Positions 52,308 through 60,939 of a stretch of 64,000 bases of DNA are shown piece by piece (within the stretch, counting starts at the first letter, position 1; each line of letters begins with the position of its first letter). Position numbers and translations under genes: made by a program. Origin of the DNA: Gammaproteobacteria bacterium (lineage in GTDB: Bacteria; Pseudomonadota; Gammaproteobacteria; Steroidobacterales; Woeseiaceae). The DNA is taken from the NCBI GenBank assembly GCA_024639825.1, contig JAHEGH010000004.1, positions 6,229 through 70,228 of the forward strand, written 5' to 3'. The notes under the pieces are model-generated. The model was not told where the DNA came from. It saw nothing but the letters and a program-made list of their open reading frames with translations, and did not search any database.

Positions 52308-53520
52308 CGCCCTACTCATATTTCTGCTGCTGGCCCCGGTCGTGGCGGCCGATGAAATCAAAACCGAGTTCGGTGGCCATACCAAGCTGCGACTGGTCGG
52401 CCAAAGCTTTCCTGATGACAGTTTCTTTAAAGACCTGGTCGGGGCGAATGCGCTGGACGTTACGGCGGACTTGCGGCTGAACCTGTCATTCAAGTCCGGT
52501 GACTGGACTTTTGATTCGGCCTATCAGCTGGTCGGTCTTCAGGGTGACACGATCAGTTCAGGCGGCGGCTTGCCGAATGATGATCGTCGGCTGTTCAATC
52601 TCACCGATGTGCTGACGGAGGGCGGTGATAGTGCCTTGCTGCATCGGCTGGATCGATTGTGGGTTGGCTACGCGAGCGAGAAGACCGTCGTGCGCCTCGG
52701 GCGCCAGGCGCTCTCCTGGGGCAATGGGCTGGTTTATGCGCCCATGGACCTTGTTAATCCATTCAATCCGACGGCTATCGACACCGAGTACAAGACCGGC
52801 GACGACATGCTGTATCTGCAATACCTGCAGGATAACGGCAATGACATACAGGCGGCGTACGTTGCTCGCCGTAATCCTGTGACTGGCGACCCGGAAAGAA
52901 ACCAGGCGACGGCGGCCCTCAAGTACCACGGTTTTGCCGGCCTGGCTGAATTCGATCTTCTCGTGGCGGACAGCTATGGCGACACAAGCGTCGGGATCGG
53001 TGCAGGACACCCGGTAGGCGGAGCCGTGTGGAGCGCCGACCTGGTCGCCACCGACGCGAGCTCCGGTACCCGTGTGCAGTTCGTCACTAACCTGATGTAC
53101 TCGTGGATCTGGGGTGGCAAAAACATGAGTGGCGCCGTGGAGTACTACTACAACGGCTTCGGGCAAGGCAGCGGCCGTTACGACCCGGCTGCCATAGCCG
53201 GCAACCCGGATCTGGCGTTACGCCTCGCGCGAGGAGAACTGTTCACGGCAGGGCGCCATTACGTGGCGGCCAATGTCCTGGTCGAGATGACACCGTTGTG
53301 GTCGGTGACGCCGACCCTGCTCGTGAACGTCGGCGATCCCAGCGCGCTGTTCCAGTTTGTGACGAGTTACAGCCTGTCCGACAATATGACGCTACTGGGC
53401 AGCCTCAACCTGCCGATCGGCGCTAACGGCAGCGAGTTTGGGGGTATTGAAACCGCAGTCGCGAATCGTTACCTGTCAGTGGATGCAGGCGTGTTCGCGC
53501 AGGTAGCCTGGTACTTCTAG
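52297..53520 (+). CDS. Outer-membrane beta-barrel protein of the export cluster
   Basis: About 407 residues from ATG 52297 (MPRSALLIFLLLAPVVAADEIK), which overlaps the ATPase end by 11 bases. A signal peptide ends at VAA. The mature sequence is rich in amphipathic strands (RLDRLWVGYASEKTVVRLGRQALSW, LYLQYLQD) and ends in AWYF, a terminal aromatic typical of BamA substrates. It resembles DUF1302/alginate-export-like porins only in general. As the last gene of the unit it may be the outer-membrane receiver or pore for the cargo of the LolA-like protein. Confidence 0.78.
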   Translation: MPRSALLIFLLLAPVVAADEIKTEFGGHTKLRLVGQSFPDDSFFKDLVGANALDVTADLRLNLSFKSGDWTFDSAYQLVGLQGDTISSGGGLPNDDRRLFNLTDVLTEGGDSALLHRLDRLWVGYASEKTVVRLGRQALSWGNGLVYAPMDLVNPFNPTAIDTEYKTGDDMLYLQYLQDNGNDIQAAYVARRNPVTGDPERNQATAALKYHGFAGLAEFDLLVADSYGDTSVGIGAGHPVGGAVWSADLVATDASSGTRVQFVTNLMYSWIWGGKNMSGAVEYYYNGFGQGSGRYDPAAIAGNPDLALRLARGELFTAGRHYVAANVLVEMTPLWSVTPTLLVNVGDPSALFQFVTSYSLSDNMTLLGSLNLPIGANGSEFGGIETAVANRYLSVDAGVFAQVAWYF

Positions 53521-53527
53521 AGGTTCG

Positions 53528-54076
53528 CTAGCGGAGGCTGGCGAGCAGCCTGCGAAAGCCGGCTTCAATCTCGAGTTCGAATACCGGGTCCTTGATGTGC
53601 TCATAAGCGGATACATCGATCTGCATAGCGTCTGCCTCAAGCATCTTGTCGATGCGTCTGAAGAGGTCTTTTTCTTCCCATTGAATATGATTGCGCAGAC
53701 GGTTCACGTAGGCGGCGGCGTCCTCAATCATTCTTTCGCGACGCACCGCGGCGCCGGCAATCACGGCTTCTACCTCGTCGCGCAACAGCGACCCAAGGTG
53801 CGCAATGTCGCTATGGTCGTCGGGCACATGGTCCAGATCATCGGTGAGATCGGGTCGCGCCTCGCGCAACTGCCCATAGACGATATCTTCCTTGGGGTGA
53901 TGTACGGCGTCCGGGTAGACCGTCATGTAACGCATGATTTCATCGAACAGCTCGAAATCCGGGTCTTTGTCAGCGTCTATCTCCTCGATGAGTCCATCGA
54001 GAAGGTCCAGTACAACGGTCATGTTGCGGTGGTCCTCTCGCAACTCCGTCATGAGTGTTCTTGCGTCCATATTCAT
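53528..54076 (-). CDS. Hemerythrin-domain protein
   Basis: About 182 residues from ATG 54076 (a GTG two codons earlier is open). A four-helix hemerythrin-like cation-binding domain: EDHRNM near residue 16, HHPKED near 57, a helix with DHSDIAHLG, and a late HIQWEEKDL. These His/Glu positions can hold a di-iron site for O2 or redox sensing. It converges on the export-cluster barrel gene and is followed upstream by DUF937 and the Kbp-like gene on the same strand. Confidence 0.85.
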   Translation of the reverse strand: MNMDARTLMTELREDHRNMTVVLDLLDGLIEEIDADKDPDFELFDEIMRYMTVYPDAVHHPKEDIVYGQLREARPDLTDDLDHVPDDHSDIAHLGSLLRDEVEAVIAGAAVRRERMIEDAAAYVNRLRNHIQWEEKDLFRRIDKMLEADAMQIDVSAYEHIKDPVFELEIEAGFRRLLASLR

Positions 54077-54139
54077 GGCCACAGTTTGGCCTTGCTGGTG
54101 CCTGCGGGGTATCGGGAAAACCCCTTACGCAGAGAAGAT

Positions 54140-54163
54140 ACGGCCCCGTGGGTGTGGGGCCGT
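54140..54163 (-). terminator. Inverted repeat after the DUF937 gene, possible terminator
   Basis: ACGGCCCC (54140-54147) pairs with GGGGCCGT (54156-54163) with an 8-base loop, 7 bases after the DUF937 stop. The strongest T-run is on the plus side (GTTTGTT), so its use as a minus-strand terminator is uncertain. Confidence 0.4.
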
Positions 54164-54169
54164 TTGTTG

Positions 54170-54709
54170 CTAGAAGAACTTGCGCGCCATCCCAAGGATG
54201 TCGTCGAGCCCCCCAGAGCCGCTGACTTTGCCCAGCAGGTCGCCCAGCGAGCCCAGTCCGCCGCTCTCCACCGATGGGGCGACGTCACGTCCGGCCGAGG
54301 TCTTCTTGCTCATGGCGCCCATGGCGAGCGATGCAAGCAATGGCAGCGCCTTCTTGATCAGGCTGGCGTCGATGCCGGTGTCCTCCGCAGCCTTGGCCGC
54401 GACGTTCCGGCTGACATCCTTTGAGCCAAAGATATGGCCAAGGATATTGTTGCCATCTGCGCGGGTTTCGGCAGCGCCCATAAGCGACGGGTTGTCGATA
54501 TACCGATCATGACCACCCGTTTCGAGGGCCCGGCGGAAGCCGGCCAGCCCATCGTCGTTCGCCGTGTTCTGTTGCAGCCCGCGCATCAGCGCGGGCGCCA
54601 GTGACTCAACGAGTTTCGATGTGTCCGATGACCCAAGGCCTACGGCCTTGGCCAGCTGGCCAACGCTGTCGCCGCCGCCCGACGTTTTCAACAGATCCAT
54701 AAGGTCCAT
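54170..54709 (-). CDS. DUF937 family protein
   Basis: A 179-residue protein. The pattern LAPALMRGLQQN, GLAGFRRALE, ADGNNILGHIFGSKDVSRNVA and LLPLLASLAMGAMSKK (here LKKALPLLASLAMG) is DUF937 (YidB-like). The protein is Gly-rich at the end. Function unknown; it is common in Proteobacteria. It starts ATG 54709, 17 bases after the Kbp-like gene on the same strand, and may be one transcript with it. Confidence 0.85.
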   Translation of the reverse strand: MDLMDLLKTSGGGDSVGQLAKAVGLGSSDTSKLVESLAPALMRGLQQNTANDDGLAGFRRALETGGHDRYIDNPSLMGAAETRADGNNILGHIFGSKDVSRNVAAKAAEDTGIDASLIKKALPLLASLAMGAMSKKTSAGRDVAPSVESGGLGSLGDLLGKVSGSGGLDDILGMARKFF

Positions 54710-54726
54710 GTTTGTCCCCTTGTGAA

Positions 54727-55176
54727 CTAGTTGTCGAGCGGAATGCGGATTTTCTGGCCGGGATAGATCTTATTCGGGTCAGAAATGATGTCCTTGTTGG
54801 CTTCGAATATCTTCATGTACTTCGAGGCATTGCCGTAGTAACGCTTGGCGATGGCGCCCAGCGTGTCGCCACTGACGATCTCATAGATTTCGGCTTTTTC
54901 TTCCGGCTCTTCCGGCTTGGGTTTGGGTGCACGGAGATCGTCGGCGACGACTTTTTCCACGCCCTGGATGTTGCCGGCAATCAGGATGGCCTGGTCGCGA
55001 ACGGCCTGGTTGGTGCAGTCGCCACAAATGGTCACGGTGCCATCGTCGAACTGGACGTCCAGGTTACTGAGACCGTGGGTTTTTACCTCCAGGTGATTCT
55101 TGATGTTGTCGGCAGCTTCGGCATCGGTGTCGAATATCTGGCGGCCAACGTCTTTTACAAAGTCAAACAATCCCAT
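54727..55176 (-). CDS. BON-LysM protein, Kbp (YgaU)-like
   Basis: A 149-residue protein, exactly the length of E. coli Kbp/YgaU. A BON domain at about residues 22-82 is followed by a linker rich in Glu and Pro, then a LysM domain at about 98-148 (VSGDTLGAIAKRYYGNASKY, KIYPGQKIRIP). E. coli Kbp binds K+ in the cytoplasm and helps in salt stress. The opening MGLFDFVKDVG also matches. A CAGGAGATAG ribosome site lies upstream. It shares the strand with DUF937 and hemerythrin genes. Confidence 0.9.
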   Translation of the reverse strand: MGLFDFVKDVGRQIFDTDAEAADNIKNHLEVKTHGLSNLDVQFDDGTVTICGDCTNQAVRDQAILIAGNIQGVEKVVADDLRAPKPKPEEPEEKAEIYEIVSGDTLGAIAKRYYGNASKYMKIFEANKDIISDPNKIYPGQKIRIPLDN

Positions 55177-55244
55177 TTTCTATCTCCTGATATCGGTGGT
55201 TTCTATGGCGGTATACTTGGACCCATGATGATGAGGGTGACGTA

Positions 55245-56780
55245 ATGCGAAAGGCAACTATTTTCCTGCTGCTCAGTTTACTGATAGCGACGGGATGTTC
55301 GATTAACCCGGTTACCGGCCAGCGCGAATTCGTGATGATGAGTACTGCGCAGGAAATCGAGATGGGTAAACAAAACTACTCGCCGATGCAGCAATCACAG
55401 GGCGGCGTTTACGATATCGACCCGGAACTGACGGCCTATGTGCAGCGGGTTGGGCAAAATGTTGCGTCTCAGAGTGGCGTCAATTTGCCTTACGAGTTCG
55501 TCGTGCTGAACAACACGGTACCCAATGCCTGGGCTTTACCCGGCGGCAAGATTGCGATCAACCGCGGCTTGCTGACGGAAATCGAATCTGAAGCCGAACT
55601 TGCTGCTGTACTCGGTCATGAGGCTGTACATGCCGCTGCGCGGCACACGGCCCAGCAGCAGTCACGAGCGATGATTATCCAGGTCGGTGTTATGGGTACC
55701 GCTATCGCGGCCAATGACAGCGACTACGGCGCTTTGATCGTCGGCGGAGCCAATGTGCTCGCGCAGGCGGGCCTGGCCAAGTACGGCCGCAGTGCCGAGC
55801 TTGAATCCGACCTTTACGGCATGCAGTACATGTCGAAAGCCGGCTATGACCCGCAGGGAGCCGTGGCCCTCCAGGAGACATTTGTGCGGCTCAGTGAGGA
55901 CCGCCGCTCCGACTGGTTAAGCGGGCTCTTTGCAAGCCACCCGCCGTCACGTGAACGCGTCCGTGCGAACGTTGCGACGGCCAGCACCCTGCCGCCTGGC
56001 GGGATGCGCGGTGAGCGCGAATACCAGGCCGTAATGCGCAAGACCAACCAGCTAAAGCCGGCGTATGAGGCCTATGATGAAGGCCGCAAGGCGCTCGCCG
56101 AAAAGAACGTCGAGCAAGCGCTTGCGAAGGCAAACCAGGCGCTGAAGCTGTTTCCCGATGAAGCGCACTTTCATTCGCTGCGGGGCGATATTCGTCTTGT
56201 CGAAGACAAATTTGACATGGCCGTGACCAATTACGGCCGGGCGATCGATCGCCGTGACAATTTCTTCTACTACCACCTGCAGCGTGGACTCGCGAGGAAG
56301 GAGCTTGGCCAGATAGATGCGGCGGTTGTGGACCTCGAAAACAGTATCGCGCTGTTGCCGACCGCGCCTGCGCATTACGCGCTCGGTGACATCGCCAAGG
56401 CGCGTGGAAACTTCCCCGAGGCGATCCAGCACTTCAAGGTTGTCGCCCAGGCTGGCGGCGAGTACGGTGCGGCGGCAACCGGTGAGCTTGTCCGCCTGGA
56501 TCTGCCATCGAATCCGGGTGCTTACATTAATCACGCATGCTCAGCCGATAACAGCGACAATCTTGTCGTTTCGGTTAGAAATGAGACTTCCGTGAAGGTC
56601 ATGGGCGTACAGGTGGCCATTCAGTACAACGATGGTTCGGGCGGCGCGCAGCAGAAACGATTCAGCATCAGTGGGCAGATAGCCCCTGGAGGGGTCGCCA
56701 GCGTGAATACCGGGATGGGGCCGTACGCGGCCGGATCGGGCTGCCCGGCAGAGGTCGTCGCTGCGCAGATCGCGGAGTAA
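55245..56780 (+). CDS. M48-family metalloprotease lipoprotein with TPR region (BepA-like)
   Basis: A 511-residue protein with a lipobox (IATGC near residue 18). The M48 catalytic motif HEAVH is at residues 125-129, with third ligand Glu in ELESDLYGMQYM. The second half has TPR-like repeats (ALAEKNVEQALAKANQAL, NYGRAIDRRDNFFYYHLQRG). The plan is that of BepA/YcaL-type proteases which police outer-membrane protein assembly. The PDZ protein gene follows 13 bases later, in keeping with an envelope quality-control pair. Confidence 0.88.
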   Translation: MRKATIFLLLSLLIATGCSINPVTGQREFVMMSTAQEIEMGKQNYSPMQQSQGGVYDIDPELTAYVQRVGQNVASQSGVNLPYEFVVLNNTVPNAWALPGGKIAINRGLLTEIESEAELAAVLGHEAVHAAARHTAQQQSRAMIIQVGVMGTAIAANDSDYGALIVGGANVLAQAGLAKYGRSAELESDLYGMQYMSKAGYDPQGAVALQETFVRLSEDRRSDWLSGLFASHPPSRERVRANVATASTLPPGGMRGEREYQAVMRKTNQLKPAYEAYDEGRKALAEKNVEQALAKANQALKLFPDEAHFHSLRGDIRLVEDKFDMAVTNYGRAIDRRDNFFYYHLQRGLARKELGQIDAAVVDLENSIALLPTAPAHYALGDIAKARGNFPEAIQHFKVVAQAGGEYGAAATGELVRLDLPSNPGAYINHACSADNSDNLVVSVRNETSVKVMGVQVAIQYNDGSGGAQQKRFSISGQIAPGGVASVNTGMGPYAAGSGCPAEVVAAQIAE

Positions 56781-56793
56781 ATCGGGGTTCCGC

Positions 56794-57651
56794 ATGAACA
56801 GGATTGCCCTTGCTGTGGTCATCAGCCTGCTTGCCGGATTGACTGTCGGCGCCTGGATTGGTGGCGAGGATGCGACTACGGGTCGCGCGCTGCCGTTGAC
56901 TGAGACTGGCGCGCTGCCTGAGAGCACGAGTGCCGAAGACAGGCTTGCGCGCCTTGAGCAAATTATTGCCGAGGAGCGTGAAGCCCGAATCGCGCTCGAA
57001 GATACGCTGGCCATGCTGTTCGAGGAGATCGAACGACTGGAGGGTTCTGGCAATCGCGCGGTAGCTGATCGGCGGGAGTCGGCAGAACGCGTGCGGGAGG
57101 CAGCCCGCGGCCCATCCGCTGGGACGCGGGAGTGGGTAATTCGCTACCAGGAACGCCGGGTCAGCAGGATGGTGGAGGGCGGCTTTTCTGAGAATGAGGC
57201 CCGGCGGATCCTGCAGCAGGAATCCGAGGCACAGTACAAGGCCATGCAGGCTGCGTGGGAAGCGGAACGCAATGGGGAGACGTTCGACAGGTTCGCGCCC
57301 ATGAGCTCCACCCAGTCCATTCTTCGGTCCGAAATCGGCGATGATGCGTATGCTCGTTATCTCGAGGTACAGGGGCAGCCGACGGCGGTCAACGTTACGC
57401 AGGTCCTGGGCGGGTCGCCAGGAACCCGTGCCGGGATGCAGGCGGGAGACCAGGTCGTGAGTTACAACGGGGAGCGGGTATTCAGCATGTCGGATCTCCG
57501 CAACCAGACGATGCAGGGTGAGCCTGGCGAAGAGGTGGTGATCGAAATCGACCGCGACGGGATGCGAATGCAGTTGATCGTGCCGCGTGGTCCTATTGGC
57601 ATTACTGGCACTGGGGCCAATGTTAGGGGTACCAGCTGGTGGGGTGGCTGA
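56794..57651 (+). CDS. Membrane-anchored PDZ-domain protein
   Basis: A 285-residue protein. An N-terminal signal anchor (residues about 5-24) is followed by a charged, coiled-coil-like stretch (DRLARLEQIIAEEREARIALEDT), a helical middle and a C-terminal PDZ domain (GSPGTRAGMQAGDQVVSYNGERV). No protease triad is seen, so it is not a DegP/HtrA enzyme. It may recruit substrates for the adjacent M48 protease (inference). The middle domain is unassigned. Confidence 0.8.
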   Translation: MNRIALAVVISLLAGLTVGAWIGGEDATTGRALPLTETGALPESTSAEDRLARLEQIIAEEREARIALEDTLAMLFEEIERLEGSGNRAVADRRESAERVREAARGPSAGTREWVIRYQERRVSRMVEGGFSENEARRILQQESEAQYKAMQAAWEAERNGETFDRFAPMSSTQSILRSEIGDDAYARYLEVQGQPTAVNVTQVLGGSPGTRAGMQAGDQVVSYNGERVFSMSDLRNQTMQGEPGEEVVIEIDRDGMRMQLIVPRGPIGITGTGANVRGTSWWGG

Positions 57652-57730
57652 CCTAAAGCCAGTAGATTGGTGGATAATCAAAGCCACCGGATGCAAAATG
57701 GGCCCACCAATAACAAGAGGTTGAAAGCCC

Positions 57731-58462
57731 TTGAGCAGCCGCCTTCGCTACACCATACCCAACGCATTCACTGCGCTGAGCCTGTTGCTCGGAATTGGGT
57801 CAATTATGACGACTCAGCTGGGCGAACTGGAACTCGCTGCATGGCTTGTCGTCTGGTGCGCATTGCTCGATGTGATGGACGGCTTGTCCGCGCGCCTCCT
57901 CAATGCAACTTCCGACTTTGGTGCTGAGTTCGATTCCATGGCGGATCTGGTCTCGTTCGGCGTCGCGCCTGCCGTGCTGATTCTGAATGCCGGCATGGAG
58001 ATCGGTGGTGTCGAGTACGAATCGGGACAATTCTGGGTGTTGATGCTTGCCGTTGCCGTCTTCGCGCTGGCTGGCGCGATGCGTCTGGCGCGATTCAACC
58101 TGACTTCCGATCAACCTGGCACTGGCTGGTTTGCTGGCGTGCCAATAACGGCTGCGGGTGGTGGGCTCGTACCGGCGGTGATTCTCGTCTTGATTTATCA
58201 CCCGGATGTTGCGGCTGTGTTGCCGTTACATCTCTATCTGCCTGTCATGATGTTTGTGCTCGCACTGCTGATGATCTCGAGAATTCGTTTCCCCAAAGCC
58301 AAGAAGCGTGACAGCCTGTTCGTCAACGCATTCCAGGTGATTGTGATAGCAGGTGTCTACTACTGCGGCATCACGCGATCCTATCCGGAGTATCTGCTTG
58401 GAATGGGGCTCTTCGTGCTGGTCTCAGGGATTATAGCCGGCCGCATTACGCGCCAGTCCTGA
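57731..58462 (+). CDS. pssA: CDP-diacylglycerol--serine O-phosphatidyltransferase
   Basis: A 243-residue membrane protein with the complete CDP-alcohol phosphotransferase motif: D50-G51, A54-R55, G64, D68 and D72 (DG-x2-AR-x8-G-x3-D-x3-D). The type II PssA layout (YTIPNAFTALSLLLG opening, six to eight helices) fits. It makes phosphatidylserine, the precursor of phosphatidylethanolamine. The start is TTG at 57731, preceded by TTGAAAGCC and not by a clear ribosome site. A psd gene is not in the window. Confidence 0.93.
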   Translation: MSSRLRYTIPNAFTALSLLLGIGSIMTTQLGELELAAWLVVWCALLDVMDGLSARLLNATSDFGAEFDSMADLVSFGVAPAVLILNAGMEIGGVEYESGQFWVLMLAVAVFALAGAMRLARFNLTSDQPGTGWFAGVPITAAGGGLVPAVILVLIYHPDVAAVLPLHLYLPVMMFVLALLMISRIRFPKAKKRDSLFVNAFQVIVIAGVYYCGITRSYPEYLLGMGLFVLVSGIIAGRITRQS

Positions 58463-58507
58463 TTGATTGTTTGCGTCGGACCGCCCTTAGGACCGCAAGG
58501 AGAAGTC

Positions 58508-60919
58508 ATGCCAAACCGTTTCCTGTGCTGGACACTCGTCCTGTATCTGCTGCTCCCCGCCGGGCAGATCTCCGCCCAGCAGCCGTCGATCGATGTGACC
58601 GCATACGAGTCCTTCGAAGGATTCATCGACACATGGTGGGATGAGGAAACGGGTCGCATGCTGGTGCGCGTCGAGGAATTCGACGTGCCATTCATATACC
58701 AGACTTCATTGCCACGAGGTGTAGGCTCAAATGACCTCGGGCTTGATCGTGGACAGCTTGGTGCGACGAAAATCGTGCGCTTCATGCGCAGCGGACCGAA
58801 GATCTTGCTCGTGGAAGACAATCTCCAGTATCGCGCGCGCAGCGACAACGCCGACGAGCGCCAGGCGATCACGGAATCGTTCGCCCGATCCGTGATCTGG
58901 GGCTTTACCGATATTGACAGTGACACGGCGTCGACGATTATTGATGCCACCGCTTTTTTTGTTCGTGATTCGCATGCTTTGGGTGCGCGTCTGGCAGCTG
59001 CGGGCGAAGGCACATTCAGCGTGGACGATTCACGGTCCGCCATCTTCCTGCCACGCACGAAAGCATTTCCGGATAACACCGAGGTTGAGGCAATCATCAC
59101 GCTTGTCGGCAGTGCGACCGGGCCGCATCTCCCGACCGTTGTTCCTGACAGCACCGCACTGACAGTCCATGTCCACCACTCGTTCATTCGTTTACCCGAC
59201 GACAACTACGAACCGCTTCCTTACGATCCGCGCGCCGGGGTGATCGGATTGCACTATGACACCGGCGGGTTTGCTGACTATGCGACGCCGATCGGTGGCC
59301 AGCTGATAAAGGATTTCGGCCGTCGCCATCGGCTGGAGAAGAAGGATCCCTCCGCCGAGGTCAGCGAGGCAGTTGAGCCCATAATCTACTACCTGGATCG
59401 AGGCGCGCCCGAGCCCGTAAGGTCTGCGTTACTCGATGGTGCGCGATGGTGGGCCCAGGCGTTCGAAGCGGCAGGCTACAAAGATGCCTACCGGGTGGAG
59501 ATGTTGCCCGAAGGCGCGGACCCGATGGACGTGCGCTACAACGTTATCCAGTGGGTGCATCGCTCGACACGTGGCTGGTCTTACGGATCGTCCGTTCTCG
59601 ACCCGCGCACAGGCGAGATTCTAAAAGGGCACGTGTCGCTTGGTTCGCTGCGTGTCCGGCAGGATTACCTGATCGCCGAAGGCCTGTTGGCCCCCTACGA
59701 TGACGGGTCGGTGCCGCCCGAAATGCTGGAGATGTCGCTCGCACGGATTCGCCAGTTGTCCGCACATGAGGTCGGCCACACGCTTGGTTTCGAGCACAAC
59801 TTCGCTGCCAGCACCCAGGATCGCTCCTCGGTGATGGATTACCCTGCGCCGCTGGTTCGCATCACTGCATACGGCGATCTCGACCTGTCGGAAGCCTATG
59901 ACATTGGCATAGGGGAATGGGATAAGCGGACGGTGCTCTATGCGTACCAGGATTTTCCAGATGGCGTTGATCGTACAAAAGGGCGTTTGGAAATATTGCA
60001 CGAAACGTTCCGCGAGGGTTTCAAATACGTCTCCGACATGGATTCTCGTGCGGTTTCCACGTCACATCCGGATGGCAATCTCTGGGACAATGGTGCCGAT
60101 GCTATTGCCGAGCTCGAGCATCTGATGCGGGTTCGCGAAATTGCCCTGCAGCGATTTTCGGAGCGCAATATTCGGATCGGACGACCACTGGCGACTATTG
60201 AAGAAACCCTGGTGCCGATCTATCTGCTGCACCGGTTCCAGATTCAGGCAGTTGGCAAACTCATAGGTGGGCAGTATTTCAGCTACCGCTTGCGCGCCGA
60301 TCCACAGGCTGATGCCCGCCCGGTGGCTGTGGCACGCCAGCAGCAAGCTATTGATGCGTTGCTGGCAACGCTGGACCCAAAGGTTCTGGGTTTGCCGCAG
60401 AGCCTGGTTGATGCGATCACGCCGCGCGTGCCGAACGACCCTAAATCCCGTGAGACCTTCGCGGGTAACACCGGCATGAATTTCGATGCGATCGCACCCG
60501 CGCGTAGCTCGGTTGTCCTGACGCTGCAGGTTTTGCTCGACCCGAGCAGGGCAGCACGTCTCGAGCGCGCAGGATCGATCGGTTTCGATGCCATTGCCCA
60601 GGGCCTGCTCAGCGCCAGCTGGTACGCAGAACCCGGGAGTGGCATCGAAGCGGCGATCCAGCGTCAGACCAATATGCAGGTCCTGTATGGATTGATGGCG
60701 CTGGCATTTGATGAAGGTGCTGACGGCGACGTGCGAGCTCGCGCATACGCGGCAGTAACTGAGCTGCAGGACTGGTTGTCGGGACGCAGTTCGCGCGATC
60801 GTGCAGCACGCGCCCAATACCGTTTCGCAGAACAGGAGATCCGGCGTCTCATGGATAACCCGGATGCCATAAAGACGCTCATTCCGGCAACGGTGCCTCC
60901 CGGGTCTCCCATCGGCTGA
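58508..60919 (+). CDS. Secreted zinc metalloprotease (DUF5117/DUF4953 type)
   Basis: About 803 residues from ATG 58508, which has an AAGGAG ribosome site and begins a signal peptide (MPNRFLCWTLVLYLLLPAG). The frame is open to 58463. An N-terminal DUF5117-like domain is followed by a metzincin-type motif HEVGHTLGFEHN starting at residue 420, and a DUF4953-like C-terminal part. Members are found with TonB receptors in Bacteroidetes and marine Gammaproteobacteria and are thought to act on peptides outside the inner membrane. The sodium symporter gene follows 20 bases later. Confidence 0.9.
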   Translation: MPNRFLCWTLVLYLLLPAGQISAQQPSIDVTAYESFEGFIDTWWDEETGRMLVRVEEFDVPFIYQTSLPRGVGSNDLGLDRGQLGATKIVRFMRSGPKILLVEDNLQYRARSDNADERQAITESFARSVIWGFTDIDSDTASTIIDATAFFVRDSHALGARLAAAGEGTFSVDDSRSAIFLPRTKAFPDNTEVEAIITLVGSATGPHLPTVVPDSTALTVHVHHSFIRLPDDNYEPLPYDPRAGVIGLHYDTGGFADYATPIGGQLIKDFGRRHRLEKKDPSAEVSEAVEPIIYYLDRGAPEPVRSALLDGARWWAQAFEAAGYKDAYRVEMLPEGADPMDVRYNVIQWVHRSTRGWSYGSSVLDPRTGEILKGHVSLGSLRVRQDYLIAEGLLAPYDDGSVPPEMLEMSLARIRQLSAHEVGHTLGFEHNFAASTQDRSSVMDYPAPLVRITAYGDLDLSEAYDIGIGEWDKRTVLYAYQDFPDGVDRTKGRLEILHETFREGFKYVSDMDSRAVSTSHPDGNLWDNGADAIAELEHLMRVREIALQRFSERNIRIGRPLATIEETLVPIYLLHRFQIQAVGKLIGGQYFSYRLRADPQADARPVAVARQQQAIDALLATLDPKVLGLPQSLVDAITPRVPNDPKSRETFAGNTGMNFDAIAPARSSVVLTLQVLLDPSRAARLERAGSIGFDAIAQGLLSASWYAEPGSGIEAAIQRQTNMQVLYGLMALAFDEGADGDVRARAYAAVTELQDWLSGRSSRDRAARAQYRFAEQEIRRLMDNPDAIKTLIPATVPPGSPIG

Positions 60920-60939
60920 TTTCAGAGCACGCTGCGCCT

